DNA of 64,000 nucleotides. Origin: Clostridia bacterium. Lineage in GTDB: Bacteria; Bacillota; Clostridia; TANB77; CAG-508. Positions 17,121 through 25,697 of the stretch are shown one piece after another. Both the position numbers and the translations under genes were made by a program. The notes under the pieces are model-generated. The model did not search any database, was not told where the DNA came from, and saw only the letters and a program-made list of their open reading frames with translations. Within the stretch, counting starts at the first letter, position 1; every line of letters starts with the position of its first letter. The stretch lies in NCBI GenBank assembly GCA_900759015.1, contig CAAEUE010000019.1:62001-126000 (forward strand). The letters are read 5' to 3'.

Positions 17121-18206
17121 TTATATATTTAACTCAATAACAAATTCAATATATTCATCATCATTTTTTACTTTTATAGTTCCTTTATGTAATTCTACTA
17201 TTTCTTTTGTAATTGCTAGTCCTAGTCCTGCGCCACCTGTTGAACTTGCTCTTGAATCATCTCCTCTATAAAACTTTTCAAATATCTTATTAAGTTTGTA
17301 TTCGGGAATCTTATCTCCTTTGTTTATAAATGATACTCTTATTTTATCATCTAATTGCTCAAGTTTTATTTCGATTGTAGTATTTTTATAACTATAATTA
17401 ATTGCATTTTTTAATAAATTTCCAAATGCTCTCGCTAATTTATCTCCATCTCCTACATACATAACTTTAGCTGGTGCATCTAACTTACATTTTAGGCTAT
17501 TCTTTTCTAGCATTGGATAACATTCGTCAACTAATTGTTCCAATAAATATGCAATATTTATCTCATTTTTATTAATTACCATAGTATGTAAATCATATCT
17601 AGTTATATCGAAAAATTGATTTGTTAGTTCTTCAAGTCTTAGCGCCTTAGTTAAAGCAATCTTTGTATACTTTTCTTGTAATTCTTTTGATATACCTTTT
17701 TCATCAGAAAGTAATGTTAAATACCCAATAACTGATGTAAGTGGAGTTTTTAAGTCATGTGCCATATACATAATCAAGTCATTTTTCTTTTGACTTGCAT
17801 CGCGCTCCCTATTTTTGCTTGCTATATAATTATACTTTATATCATTTAATTTTTCAGCAAATTGACTTACATTATCGGGTAGTTTTATTGTTGTATTATC
17901 CTCTTTTAATATTAAATCTAATGAGTTATATACTTGGTTTATATCATCTATATATTTCGAAATAAATCTATATGTAATTACTAACAAAACAACAACTATA
18001 TAAACATATAGTACTATATCTCTGTTATGCACAATCCATGAATATACTTCATAATTTAAGTTTGCAATAAAAACTGATATATTATTTTCAAAAAATAATG
18101 CTAAAACAAAATATATTGCTATGGCAATTATACTTACAACTACAACATTTGTAATTAAAGACATAAATAGTCTGATTTTTGTTTTAGTTAAACTATTAAT
18201 TTTCAA
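17121..18206 (-). CDS. VanS-like sensor histidine kinase
   Basis: 361 residues. Two transmembrane helices (about 14-36 and 62-82) enclose a short external loop. The dimerisation/phosphoacceptor box MAHDLKTPLTSVIGYL is near residue 150 (His-154), followed by the ATPase N box GNLLKNAINYSY, the KIFEKFYRGDDSR F box and GGAGLGLAITKEIVELH. It overlaps the response regulator end by 11 nt, and the GH25 gene follows. The architecture matches VanS/PhoR-type kinases that watch the cell wall. The kinase frame is intact although its partner is frameshifted. Confidence 0.92.
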   Translation of the reverse strand: MKINSLTKTKIRLFMSLITNVVVVSIIAIAIYFVLALFFENNISVFIANLNYEVYSWIVHNRDIVLYVYIVVVLLVITYRFISKYIDDINQVYNSLDLILKEDNTTIKLPDNVSQFAEKLNDIKYNYIASKNRERDASQKKNDLIMYMAHDLKTPLTSVIGYLTLLSDEKGISKELQEKYTKIALTKALRLEELTNQFFDITRYDLHTMVINKNEINIAYLLEQLVDECYPMLEKNSLKCKLDAPAKVMYVGDGDKLARAFGNLLKNAINYSYKNTTIEIKLEQLDDKIRVSFINKGDKIPEYKLNKIFEKFYRGDDSRASSTGGAGLGLAITKEIVELHKGTIKVKNDDEYIEFVIELNI

Positions 18207-18883
18207 TTTTATATCCCACTCCCCACACAGTCTTTATAAATTTTGGATTTTTTGAATCCTCATGTAATTTTTCTCTTATTCTTCTTATATGAACCATTAC
18301 TGTATTATTACTATCCAAATATTTTTCTTTCCATACTTTTTCAAATAATTCTTCAGAACTTATTACCTTCCCTCTATTATTTGCTAAATACAACAATATT
18401 TCAAATTCTGTTGGAGTTAAATCTACTTCTTTTTCATATAACAAACATTTATGTTCGTCTTTATCTATAATTAAACCATTTATTTCAATTATATTATTAG
18501 TTTTATTTTCTGTATTATATAAAGTGTATCTTCTTAATGCTGATTTTACTCGTGCGACTACTTCTAATGGATTAAATGGTTTAGTTATATAATCATCTGC
18601 CCCGAAGAGTTAATCCTTTTATTTTATCATTATCTTCTATTTTGGCTGTTAGCATTATAACAGGAAATCTTAATTTCTTTTCTCTGATATATTTGCATAT
18701 TTCAAAACCATTTTTTCCTTGTATCATAACATCTAAAATAGCAATGTCTAAATGTACTGTATCTATACACTTTATTGCATCTTCTGATGTATAAAATTTA
18801 TACACATTATAATTTTCATTTTTTAAATAAACTTCTAATAAATCAACAATTTCTTTTTCATCATCCAATATTAAAACGTTCAT
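18196..18883 (-). pseudogene. VanR-like response regulator with +1 frameshift
   Basis: The receiver half (MNVLILDDEKEIVDLLEVYL, phosphoacceptor in DIAILDVMIQGKNG, MLTAK) runs to DKIKGLTL and then goes out of frame. The correct continuation GADDYITKPFNPLEVVARVK is in the next frame and stays open to the winged-helix domain (EVDLTPTEFEILLYLANN, VMVHIRRIREKL, VWGVGYKIEN). Near 18603 the minus strand reads CTT-C-GGGGCA; removing the single C restores one normal 228-residue regulator. The start is the ATG at 18883 after GGGGG. It may be a true mutation, a reversible slip or a sequencing error. Confidence 0.85.
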
Positions 18884-18955
18884 TTCATATCCCCCATTTT
18901 GATTATAACATAAGCACATGTATTTTCCATTTATTTGATACATTGTAAGAAAAAA

Positions 18956-18981
18956 TTAAGAAATTGTTAATGAGTTCTTAA
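18956..18981. promoter_or_regulatory. palindromic site between the VanR-like and C39 genes
   Basis: TTAAGAA (18956-18962) and TTCTTAA (18975-18981) are inverted with 12 nt between, in the divergent intergenic region. A TATAAT box lies at about 19003-19010 for the plus-strand gene. It is a candidate binding site for the adjacent OmpR-type regulator, which often uses TTAA-rich repeats. Confidence 0.4.
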
Positions 18982-19035
18982 AATCATCTTCATTTATTTT
19001 AGCTATAATAGTCTTAATTTAAAGGAGGAATTGAA

Positions 19036-19792
19036 GTGAAAGAAAATAACAAAAGAAGATTACCAAAAAGATTTTTTATAATTTTAATATTAATTATTAG
19101 TTTAATTTTTATAGTAAAATTTTTAGAGAATAATTCGACTAGGATTTTGAATTTTTTTAATATTTCAAGTGAATATAAAGTAATAAAAAAGGATTCGAAT
19201 AAAAATTATCCTGGTACTGGTCAGCAAAAAGTAAAAGATAAAGACGGTTATTTTACAACTTTTACTACAGAAGATAAGTATAAAAAAACTTATAAAGAAT
19301 ATAAACAGAATGGTAATTCGTCATGGAGCAATAAAGAATATTGGGGTGGTACTATGGCAGAAAATGGTTGCGGTATAACTGTTATGTCAATTATTTTGAG
19401 TGGATATGGTAAAGACTACACACCAGAGAAATTAAGAAAGATGTATTATCCTGTAATGGATTATGAAAAATTATCTAAAGAACTATCTTCAAAATTTGGT
19501 ATAAAAAATTCTGGCTTTTATTATGATTCTAATCACTTGTCAAACGAAACAATTATAGAACATTTACAATCAAATAGACCAATTATTGTTTGTGTTTGGA
19601 ATAAACCATCCAATAATCGTTGGACTACTGCTTCACATTATATGGTACTACTTGCTGCAGATGAAAATAATATGGTTTATGTTTCTAATCCTAATCGGTC
19701 TAGAAAATGATAGTAAAAGTTCTGGTTGGTACAATATTAAAGAAATAACTCCTTTTATAGCTAAAGCATTATACATAGAGGATTATGAATAA
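19036..19792 (+). pseudogene. C39-family peptidase-like protein with +1 frameshift near its C-terminus
   Basis: A GTG start follows GGAGG. The protein has a membrane helix at about 12-28 and a papain-like C39 domain: WGGTMAENGCGITVMSIILSG with the catalytic Cys at about 113, HYMVLLAAD with the His near 203, and an Asn in VSNPN. The frame ends at 19710 as NPNRSRK. The neighbouring frame continues LENDSKSSGWYNIKEI and ends EDYE at 19792. Deleting one C in AAT-C-GGTCTA at about 19696 restores a protein of roughly 251 residues. Catalytic residues lie before the shift, so activity may survive. It is divergent from the VanRS-like operon. Confidence 0.75.
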
Positions 19793-19803
19793 ATTAAATT
19801 TTT

Positions 19804-19847
19804 AGCCACTATAAAGCTATTTATATATACTTTTTAGTGGCTTTTAT
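19804..19847. terminator. terminator after the C39 peptidase gene
   Basis: AGCCACTA (19804-19811) pairs with TAGTGGCT (19835-19842), followed by TTTTATTG on the plus strand. It lies between convergent genes. Confidence 0.7.
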
Positions 19848-19857
19848 TGTATCTATA

Positions 19858-20199
19858 TTATCTTATAATTATACTTTCAAAAAATCTTTCTTGGAATTCG
19901 GTTAATGCTCTTATTGCATCATCAGAATAATCTTTGCCTTCTGGCGCTATAATTAATTTATCATCATTATCATTAACCCTATGTAATACAGCAATACATT
20001 TTCCTTTAAAAGTTTTTACTGGTTCAAATACACCTAATATGTAGCAATCCAACTCTTTTCCATCTCCACTAATTGTATTAGGAATATATCCATAATTAAT
20101 AGGATATATAGATTCTGGAAATTCAGGATGTCCTGTTCCCATTGGCCTATCTATTTTAGCTTCTACCATTTTACCAATATACTCTTTTGAATCATTCAT
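19858..20199 (-). CDS. inorganic pyrophosphatase-like protein (short PPase family)
   Basis: 113 residues, well below the usual 170-220 of family I pyrophosphatase. The signature NYGYIPNTISGDGKELDCYILG matches the family motif around the catalytic Asp residues, and DRPMGTGHPEFP begins the domain. The second aspartate cluster (normally DxDDP) is replaced by RVNDNDDKLI. Such short forms are common in Firmicutes and are of uncertain activity. GGAGGG precedes the ATG; the HAD gene is 12 nt upstream. Confidence 0.85.
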   Translation of the reverse strand: MNDSKEYIGKMVEAKIDRPMGTGHPEFPESIYPINYGYIPNTISGDGKELDCYILGVFEPVKTFKGKCIAVLHRVNDNDDKLIIAPEGKDYSDDAIRALTEFQERFFESIIIR

Positions 20200-20211
20200 T
20201 TTAATTCCCTC

Positions 20212-20847
20212 CTATTTTCTTAAAAATTTTCCTACACTTCTTTGTATTTTGTCTAATTCATAACCAAATGCATTACAAATATTCCATCCTTTTTCTTTGG
20301 CGGGTTCTAAGTTTGCTTGTACATCATCTATAAATAAAATATTAGTAGGATTAAGTTTACAATCATTTTCTACAATTTCATAGACTTTTGTATTAGGTTT
20401 ACTGTATTTTAGTTCACATGAAAGCCAAACATAATCAAATTGTTTTAAGTCAACTTGTTTATCTAATCTTTGCTTATCAATTGTACCTAGATTAGATAAT
20501 ATCCCTATTTTACATTTAGATTTTAAGCTATGTGCGTAATCTACTACATCTTTATAATATTCTATTTTATCAAATTCTTTTATATAAAAATCATAGAATT
20601 CATCTTCATTACACTGCAAATTAAACTCATTTTTTATTTTATCAAACCATGTATATTCTTTGAAATCCTGCCTAAGTTTGCGAGCTGTAACATAGAAATA
20701 TTTTTCAATTAAATTGCTTTTATCTACATTATTATTAAAATGTTTTATAAGATTAGTTATTGCTGTATTTAAGCAATATTCACCATCTCTATGGCTTTCT
20801 ATTACTCCTCCCCAATCAAATATAACTAGTTTATCTGCCCTATACAT
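20212..20847 (-). CDS. HAD-superfamily hydrolase
   Basis: 211 residues. Motif I is VIFDWGGVIES, where the second Asp of the usual DxD is Gly (DWGG), as in several HAD-IA proteins; motif II is GILSNLG, motif III the Lys in SKPNTKVYE, and motif IV is ILFIDDVQANLEPAKEKGW. A helical cap lies at about 25-90. Substrate unknown. It is in a run with rsgA upstream (14 nt) and the pyrophosphatase-like gene downstream. Confidence 0.87.
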   Translation of the reverse strand: MYRADKLVIFDWGGVIESHRDGEYCLNTAITNLIKHFNNNVDKSNLIEKYFYVTARKLRQDFKEYTWFDKIKNEFNLQCNEDEFYDFYIKEFDKIEYYKDVVDYAHSLKSKCKIGILSNLGTIDKQRLDKQVDLKQFDYVWLSCELKYSKPNTKVYEIVENDCKLNPTNILFIDDVQANLEPAKEKGWNICNAFGYELDKIQRSVGKFLRK

Positions 20848-20861
20848 AAAAACTCCTTTTC

Positions 20862-21911
20862 CTATTTTCTTCTTTTATTTCTTAGTTTTTTCGAAAATTC
20901 TTTAAAACTCTTTTGTTTATTTCTAATATATTCTTTTGAATTTTCAGTATATTTAGCCTCATTTTTTAATTTCATATATTCATTAAATCTATCTGTTGAG
21001 AGTTCTCCATTACTTATTGCCTCCAATATTCTACAGCCTGGCTCATTTGTATGAGTACAATTTTTAAATTTACATGTGCCTATATATTGTTCTACATCTT
21101 CGAAAGTCTTAGTTAACCCTGTTGAGATATCCCACATTCCAAGTTCACGCATACCTGGTGTATCTATAATCATAGCTCCATTTTCTAACATTATTAGATG
21201 TTTGGATGTGGTTGTATGCCTTCCTCTAGAATCTTCTTCTCTTATTTTTCCTGTTTTCATTATTTCTTTTCCGGCAAGAGTATTTACTAATGTAGACTTT
21301 CCTACGCCAGATGAGCCTAAAAATACCAATGTATTTCCTCTTTTAAAATATTTATTGAAATTTTCTAATCCAACGTTTGTTTCAGCACTTATTGCAAATA
21401 CATCAACATCTGGAGCAATTTCTTTTACTTTATTTATATATTCATTAGAATTACTAACTAAATCTCTTTTAGTTAGTACCACAACTGGAACAGCTTTTGA
21501 TTGCCATGCTAATGTTAAATATCTTTCTAGTCGGCGTAAATTAAAATTATTATTTAATGATTGGAGTATAAATACATAGTCAAAATTGGCTGCTATTACT
21601 TGTTCCTTTTCTCCATCTCTTGATTTTCTATCTTCCATTGGCTTAGTTCTAACAAATGATGTTTTTCGTTCCAATGTTTTGGTAATTAAACTATCTCCAG
21701 AATCATTCCATTCTATTAGCACAAAATCACCAATTGTTGGATAAGCATTTTTTTGATTATCATAATAGTTTGACTGCTTTAGTCTTGCAAAAGTTTTCCC
21801 GTAATCACAAATTATTTCATATCGTTCTCTATATGTCGATATAATCCTTGCAACAACTTGAGTTCCATTTTTATTTAATTCGTCCTTAAACCCGTAATCT
21901 TTTATATTCAT
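20862..21911 (-). CDS. rsgA: ribosome small subunit-dependent GTPase A
   Basis: RsgA checks 30S maturation. The 349 residues show an N-terminal OB fold, then the circularly permuted GTPase: G4 VLTKRD at about 140, G5 AISAET, G1 GSSGVGKSTLVN, G3 DTPGMRELGMWD, and a zinc finger with CKFKNCTHTNEPGC, all family hallmarks. The basic C-terminal tail (RNKQKSFKEFSKKLRNKRRK) is longer than usual. The Shine-Dalgarno is a weak AGGT. Confidence 0.93.
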   Translation of the reverse strand: MNIKDYGFKDELNKNGTQVVARIISTYRERYEIICDYGKTFARLKQSNYYDNQKNAYPTIGDFVLIEWNDSGDSLITKTLERKTSFVRTKPMEDRKSRDGEKEQVIAANFDYVFILQSLNNNFNLRRLERYLTLAWQSKAVPVVVLTKRDLVSNSNEYINKVKEIAPDVDVFAISAETNVGLENFNKYFKRGNTLVFLGSSGVGKSTLVNTLAGKEIMKTGKIREEDSRGRHTTTSKHLIMLENGAMIIDTPGMRELGMWDISTGLTKTFEDVEQYIGTCKFKNCTHTNEPGCRILEAISNGELSTDRFNEYMKLKNEAKYTENSKEYIRNKQKSFKEFSKKLRNKRRK

Positions 21912-21973
21912 TCTTACCTCTTATTTTTTATGTATTTTATCATTTCTTTATCATGTTTTCTATATTTTAATGT

Positions 21974-22014
21974 AAAAAAGATTGATTTATGCATTTATAA
22001 ATCAACCTTTTTTT
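21974..22014. terminator. strong hairpin after the acyl-CoA synthetase gene
   Basis: AAAAAAGATTGATTTAT pairs with ATAAATCAACCTTTTTT across a short loop, with A/T runs on both sides so it can act in either direction. Confidence 0.8.
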
Positions 22015-22029
22015 ACAAATATATAATTA

Positions 22030-22062
22030 TAGGGAAAAAAGGAACGTCCCAAAATTCCTATC
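22030..22062. repeat. short-form palindromic repeat, copy B
   Basis: AGGGAAAAAAGGAACGTCCC followed by AAAATTCCTAT. It is the reverse complement of the left half of copies A and E, and it abuts the stop codon of the acyl-CoA synthetase gene. Confidence 0.75.
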
Positions 22063-23775
22063 CTAATCTCTGTTTTCTTTTTCTATTACTTCTAGATTTG
22101 CTTGTCTCTTGATTTTGCTTGTTGTTGTTTTTATTAATGGTTCTTCTGAAATTAATATTCCTCTTATTGCTTTATATTTTGGCATTATTTGGTTTATTTC
22201 TTTTATCTTATCTGCTAAAACTTTATAGATTTCTTCATCTGTCTCTACTTTATATGCTTCTTTCATTACTTCTCTATCAAATATTATTTTTACATTTATT
22301 TTTATATCATCTTTATCATCTGATTGTTGTTTTCCGAAAATAAATGATTCTTTTACACCTTCTATTTTATTTACTAATGCTTCCATTTCTTCTGGGAATA
22401 TATTTTTACCATTTTTAAGTACTATTACACTTTTCTTTCTTCCACAAATAAAGATATATCCATCTTCATCTATTTTTGCTAAATCACCTGTGTGGAACCA
22501 ACCATCTTCCATAACTTCTTTTGTTGCTTCTTCATCATTGTAATATCCAAGCATTACATTTGGTCCTTTTACAACAAGTTCTCCCATTCCTTCATCATTT
22601 GCATCATCTATTCTTGCTTGAATATGTGGAAGTGCTTGACCAATTGAACCTACTCTAAAGTTATCTCTATATTCTACACCAATAACTGGAGATGTTTCTG
22701 TTAATCCATATCCTTGACATAAATTAATTCCCCAAGCTCTAAAATCTTCCTCTACTTCTTTATCTAATGCTGCTGCTCCACTTATATACATCTTTATATT
22801 TCCACCAAATATATTATGAATATCTTGGAATATTTCTTTCTTTTCTGCCATAGTTTTATCTTTATTTGCTTCCATAAGTTTTCTAACTGCTTCAAGTTTA
22901 CCTTGTTTTTCAAGAGTCTTTAAAATATTTTTATGCATTGCTTCATAAATAGCTGGTACAAAAGATGTAAATGTTATTTTATATTCATTTAAATTTTCTA
23001 CTATATGTCTCATTCCTGTACAGAAAAATCTATTTGCTCCTAAATATAATGAAAGTAACATACCTACTGTACATTCAAAAACATGATGTAATGGTAAAAA
23101 TGATAATACTCTATCAGTAGAATCTAAATCTATTACATGAGCACAATCCATTAAATTAGAAACTAAATTTTTGTGTGATAGTGCTACAACTTTAGATTTT
23201 GATGTTGTTCCTGATGTAAATAACATTATGTCCATTACTTCTGGATCTATTTTTGCATCAATAAATTCTCTATTTCCTGCTTCTACTAATTCTTTTCCTT
23301 TTTCTATTAATTCTTTTTGAGAATAAATTCCTTCTTTGTGTATATCTGAATCCATAGAAATTAAGTGTTTTAATTTATTTTTTTCATTATATTTTATTTT
23401 TTCTACTGTCTCTTGATATTTCTTTGTATAAAAAATTGCTTCAACTTCTGATCTTTCTATTAAATCTTCTAATTCATTTGCAGGTAATGATTTATCTAAA
23501 GGAACTACAATACCTGTACCACATGCTACTGATAAATACGCAAGTTCCCATTCATATCTATTTTCTCCTATAACAGCAATTCTCTTATCTTTTAAACCTA
23601 AACTAATTAATGCTGTACCAAGGTAATCAATCATGTCTCTTACTTCACTATGTGTATAAGATTTATATTCTCCTTCTTCAGTCTTAATTGTATAACATGG
23701 TCTGTCTGCATATAAATTTTTTGTTTTGTTTAACATATCTTTTAAATCTCTTACTTCTAAAATATCTTTGCTCAT
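22063..23775 (-). CDS. long-chain acyl-CoA synthetase (AMP-forming)
   Basis: The enzyme activates fatty acids to acyl-AMP and then acyl-CoA. The 570 residues carry the P-loop LFTSGTTSKSKVVALSHKNL at about 190, the GYGLTETSPV motif near 365, GWFHTGDLAKIDEDGYIFICGRKKSVI (hinge and A8) and the C-terminal lysine segment KTTTSKIKRQANLE. Length is typical. GGAGG lies upstream of the ATG at 23775. It is monocistronic, with a palindrome upstream of the promoter. Confidence 0.9.
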   Translation of the reverse strand: MSKDILEVRDLKDMLNKTKNLYADRPCYTIKTEEGEYKSYTHSEVRDMIDYLGTALISLGLKDKRIAVIGENRYEWELAYLSVACGTGIVVPLDKSLPANELEDLIERSEVEAIFYTKKYQETVEKIKYNEKNKLKHLISMDSDIHKEGIYSQKELIEKGKELVEAGNREFIDAKIDPEVMDIMLFTSGTTSKSKVVALSHKNLVSNLMDCAHVIDLDSTDRVLSFLPLHHVFECTVGMLLSLYLGANRFFCTGMRHIVENLNEYKITFTSFVPAIYEAMHKNILKTLEKQGKLEAVRKLMEANKDKTMAEKKEIFQDIHNIFGGNIKMYISGAAALDKEVEEDFRAWGINLCQGYGLTETSPVIGVEYRDNFRVGSIGQALPHIQARIDDANDEGMGELVVKGPNVMLGYYNDEEATKEVMEDGWFHTGDLAKIDEDGYIFICGRKKSVIVLKNGKNIFPEEMEALVNKIEGVKESFIFGKQQSDDKDDIKINVKIIFDREVMKEAYKVETDEEIYKVLADKIKEINQIMPKYKAIRGILISEEPLIKTTTSKIKRQANLEVIEKENRD

Positions 23776-23860
23776 AATTTATATTTCCTCCATATTTATT
23801 TTCTAATTTTTCGCCTTTATTAGGATAATATAAATCTAAAAACAAGTCAATTATTTTTAT

Positions 23861-23885
23861 TTTTTTGTACCGCGAGTACAAAAAA
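23861..23885. promoter_or_regulatory. palindrome upstream of the acyl-CoA synthetase promoter
   Basis: TTTTTTGTAC-CGCGA-GTACAAAAAA: perfect 10-bp arms around a CGCG core, unusual in this AT-rich sequence. It lies 11 nt upstream of a minus-strand -35-like TTGACT (23845-23850), with TATCCT 17 nt further on. It is a likely operator; it could also terminate a plus-strand transcript. Confidence 0.45.
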
Positions 23886-23984
23886 ATTAAGTAGCATATA
23901 ATTACAACTCATTTCAATATTTCTAATCTTCTTTTCTATTTGATAAATATTTTCAGCAAATAGGATTTCACGAACTCTGTTTTG

Positions 23985-24014
23985 TTGACATAACTACAAA
24001 GTTGCTGATATAAT
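23985..24014 (+). promoter_or_regulatory. promoter of the tandem DUF7694-like gene
   Basis: -35 TTGACA (23985-23990) and -10 TATAAT (24009-24014) are both perfect, with an 18-nt spacer, 54 nt before the ATG. Confidence 0.7.
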
Positions 24015-24067
24015 GTATACATAAAGTTATGTTTTATTCCTATATAACTAAAGAAAGGATGTTACAA

Positions 24068-24694
24068 ATGAGAAATTTAGAAAACATTGCATTGGAACAT
24101 AACGTTCTACAAGAGATTATTATTCGGGAATTAGGGATTACTCCATCTCAGCGTTCCGAATTTTTACTTCCTAGCATTACTAAAACAGCCACTATTTCGG
24201 CTATGAATTTTAAAGATGACGATTTTGAGCATGTAATGCTTAATCCTAAACATCGGCTGCCAACTTATGAAGAAATGGTAAGCTTAAAAGAATTGTTTTG
24301 GGAACAAGATGAAGTTGCAATGCAGGTGCATCCTGCAAAATCACAATATGTAAATATTGAAATATTCTCCTTACATCTATGGAGATATAGAGCTGTCTAT
24401 GCAAAAGCTGAAAGGAAATTAGTAGAAAGAATTAAACAAGCATATGCAGATGCTAAAAGAAAATATTATTCTCAGGAAAAAAAGGTCATTTTTGAGGATA
24501 ACAAACTAATTATATTTGGAGGAAATAAATGGCCTACTTGGGATGAAGTCTGCATATTAAAACAAAAATACTGGGAACCGGAAGAAGCAGCAATCCAATT
24601 CAATATTGGAAAAGAAATAGACTTGAATCCCGAATATTGTATTATTCTGTGGGACGCTTCAGATATGATACTTCCCAAAAAAGAATATGTATAG
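24068..24694 (+). CDS. protein with two tandem DUF7694-like domains, phage-like
   Basis: 208 residues with a duplicated unit: HRLPTYEEMVSLKELFWEQDEVAMQ...LHLWRY (about 60-110) and NKWPTWDEVCILKQKYWEPEEAAIQF...CIILWDAS (about 155-200). Single units of this kind, with PTxxE, KxxFW, EAAxQ and hhLW, are small proteins usually carried by phages. Between them lies a charged helix. The ATG at 24068 follows AAAGG; one at 24059 overlaps it, and the frame opens at 24029. Codon use with CGG, CGT and GGA suggests foreign origin. Function unknown. Confidence 0.65.
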   Translation: MRNLENIALEHNVLQEIIIRELGITPSQRSEFLLPSITKTATISAMNFKDDDFEHVMLNPKHRLPTYEEMVSLKELFWEQDEVAMQVHPAKSQYVNIEIFSLHLWRYRAVYAKAERKLVERIKQAYADAKRKYYSQEKKVIFEDNKLIIFGGNKWPTWDEVCILKQKYWEPEEAAIQFNIGKEIDLNPEYCIILWDASDMILPKKEYV

Positions 24695-24732
24695 GAAAAA
24701 ACATGCAGAGATACAATGAATTTTTGCAAATT

Positions 24733-24763
24733 GAAGAGCTAACTCAGTTAGAGTTAGCTCTTC
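24733..24763. terminator. bidirectional terminator, perfect 13-bp stem
   Basis: GAAGAGCTAACTC (24733-24745) and GAGTTAGCTCTTC (24751-24763) are perfectly complementary. It lies between convergent genes and ends the TetR-controlled operon. Confidence 0.85.
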
Positions 24764-25058
24764 ATATTTTTCTTTCTACAAATTGTTCTACTTTCATATG
24801 AAGATGATATTTATCTCTTAAATCTGCAATTTCTTTCATCATTGGAGATTTATGATGTGCATCTAAAGCTTCTTGATTTTCCCATCTATCTATTAATAAA
24901 ACAGTTTCTGGATCATCCATTGGGAAGAAATATTCATATTTTTGATTACCTTTTTCAGCTCTTACTCTTTCTACTACTCCCTTTTCTACCATTTCTTCTG
25001 CAAATTTTTTTGCACTTCCGTTTTCTCCTGTATAATAAATATTAATTGTAAAACTCAT
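24762..25058 (-). CDS. antibiotic biosynthesis monooxygenase (ABM) domain protein
   Basis: 98 residues, the normal size for ABM ferredoxin-fold dimers such as YgiN-type quinol monooxygenases. The core YEYFFPMDDPETVLLIDRWENQEALDAHHKSPMMKEI is typical. Members oxidise quinols or polyketides without a cofactor. AAAGGAGG precedes the ATG. It is the last gene of the TetR-controlled redox operon (54 nt after the preceding gene), which fits a quinone or flavin theme. Confidence 0.85.
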   Translation of the reverse strand: MSFTINIYYTGENGSAKKFAEEMVEKGVVERVRAEKGNQKYEYFFPMDDPETVLLIDRWENQEALDAHHKSPMMKEIADLRDKYHLHMKVEQFVERKI

Positions 25059-25112
25059 AATAAGACCTCCTTTTTTATATTATAAATTAATTCAAACATA
25101 ATAATAATATTT

Positions 25113-25682
25113 CTAATTAACTCTTTCAATAGTTACTTCAAAATCATTATTTAAATTTCCTAATATTTCAGTTCCAGCTTCTATTGTTCCTAACTTATAT
25201 AAAGAATTAGAATATCTAAAATCTTTATAAAATACTGATATGTTTCCCCAAGGTGCATAATATGAAAAATCTCCAACTTGTGGTGTATATCCTGAAGGTA
25301 AATCCTCTGTTGATAATTCATTTGGTAAAGTTGCTATTTTTTCTGTATTATTAAAGTCCTCAAATGTTAAAGTTAAAGGCAACATCTCTAAAAAATCTCT
25401 ACTTGCTTGATTATCATCTAATCTAACAAATATTTCATTTCCATTTACAGTTAATTTTATTCTTGCATTTTCCATACTTACTTCTTCTCCCTCATTTTGT
25501 AAATTTTGAGAATCATTTGCATTACTACTATTTTCAATAACATTATTTATATTATCCTCTGTCCTCTCTTGTTCCAAATTATTATTGTTTTGAATGTTTT
25601 CAGTTTTATTAAAATATGCTATTGTTCCTATAACCCCGAGTATAATTATTAATAGAATTATTATTAATATAACTTTTTTCAT
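25113..25682 (-). CDS. membrane-anchored cyclophilin-like fold protein
   Basis: 189 residues: a membrane anchor at about 3-24, an Asn/Glu-rich linker to about 65, and then a domain of the cyclophilin-like fold family (IKLTVNGNEIFVRLDDNQASRDFLEMLPLTLTFEDF, PQVGDFSYYAPWGNISVFYKDFRYSNSLYKLGTIEAG). Stand-alone members are usually cytosolic with no anchor; here the domain should face outside. Function of the family is unknown; it does not have the cyclophilin active site. A related anchored protein is at 43211-43798. Confidence 0.82.
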   Translation of the reverse strand: MKKVILIIILLIIILGVIGTIAYFNKTENIQNNNNLEQERTEDNINNVIENSSNANDSQNLQNEGEEVSMENARIKLTVNGNEIFVRLDDNQASRDFLEMLPLTLTFEDFNNTEKIATLPNELSTEDLPSGYTPQVGDFSYYAPWGNISVFYKDFRYSNSLYKLGTIEAGTEILGNLNNDFEVTIERVN

Positions 25683-25697
25683 ACTATATTATTCTCC

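Noticed and set aside
23684..23881. 65-residue frame upstream of the acyl-CoA synthetase start
   Set aside because: It is out of frame, overlaps the promoter region and the start of the synthetase gene, and encodes no recognisable sequence.
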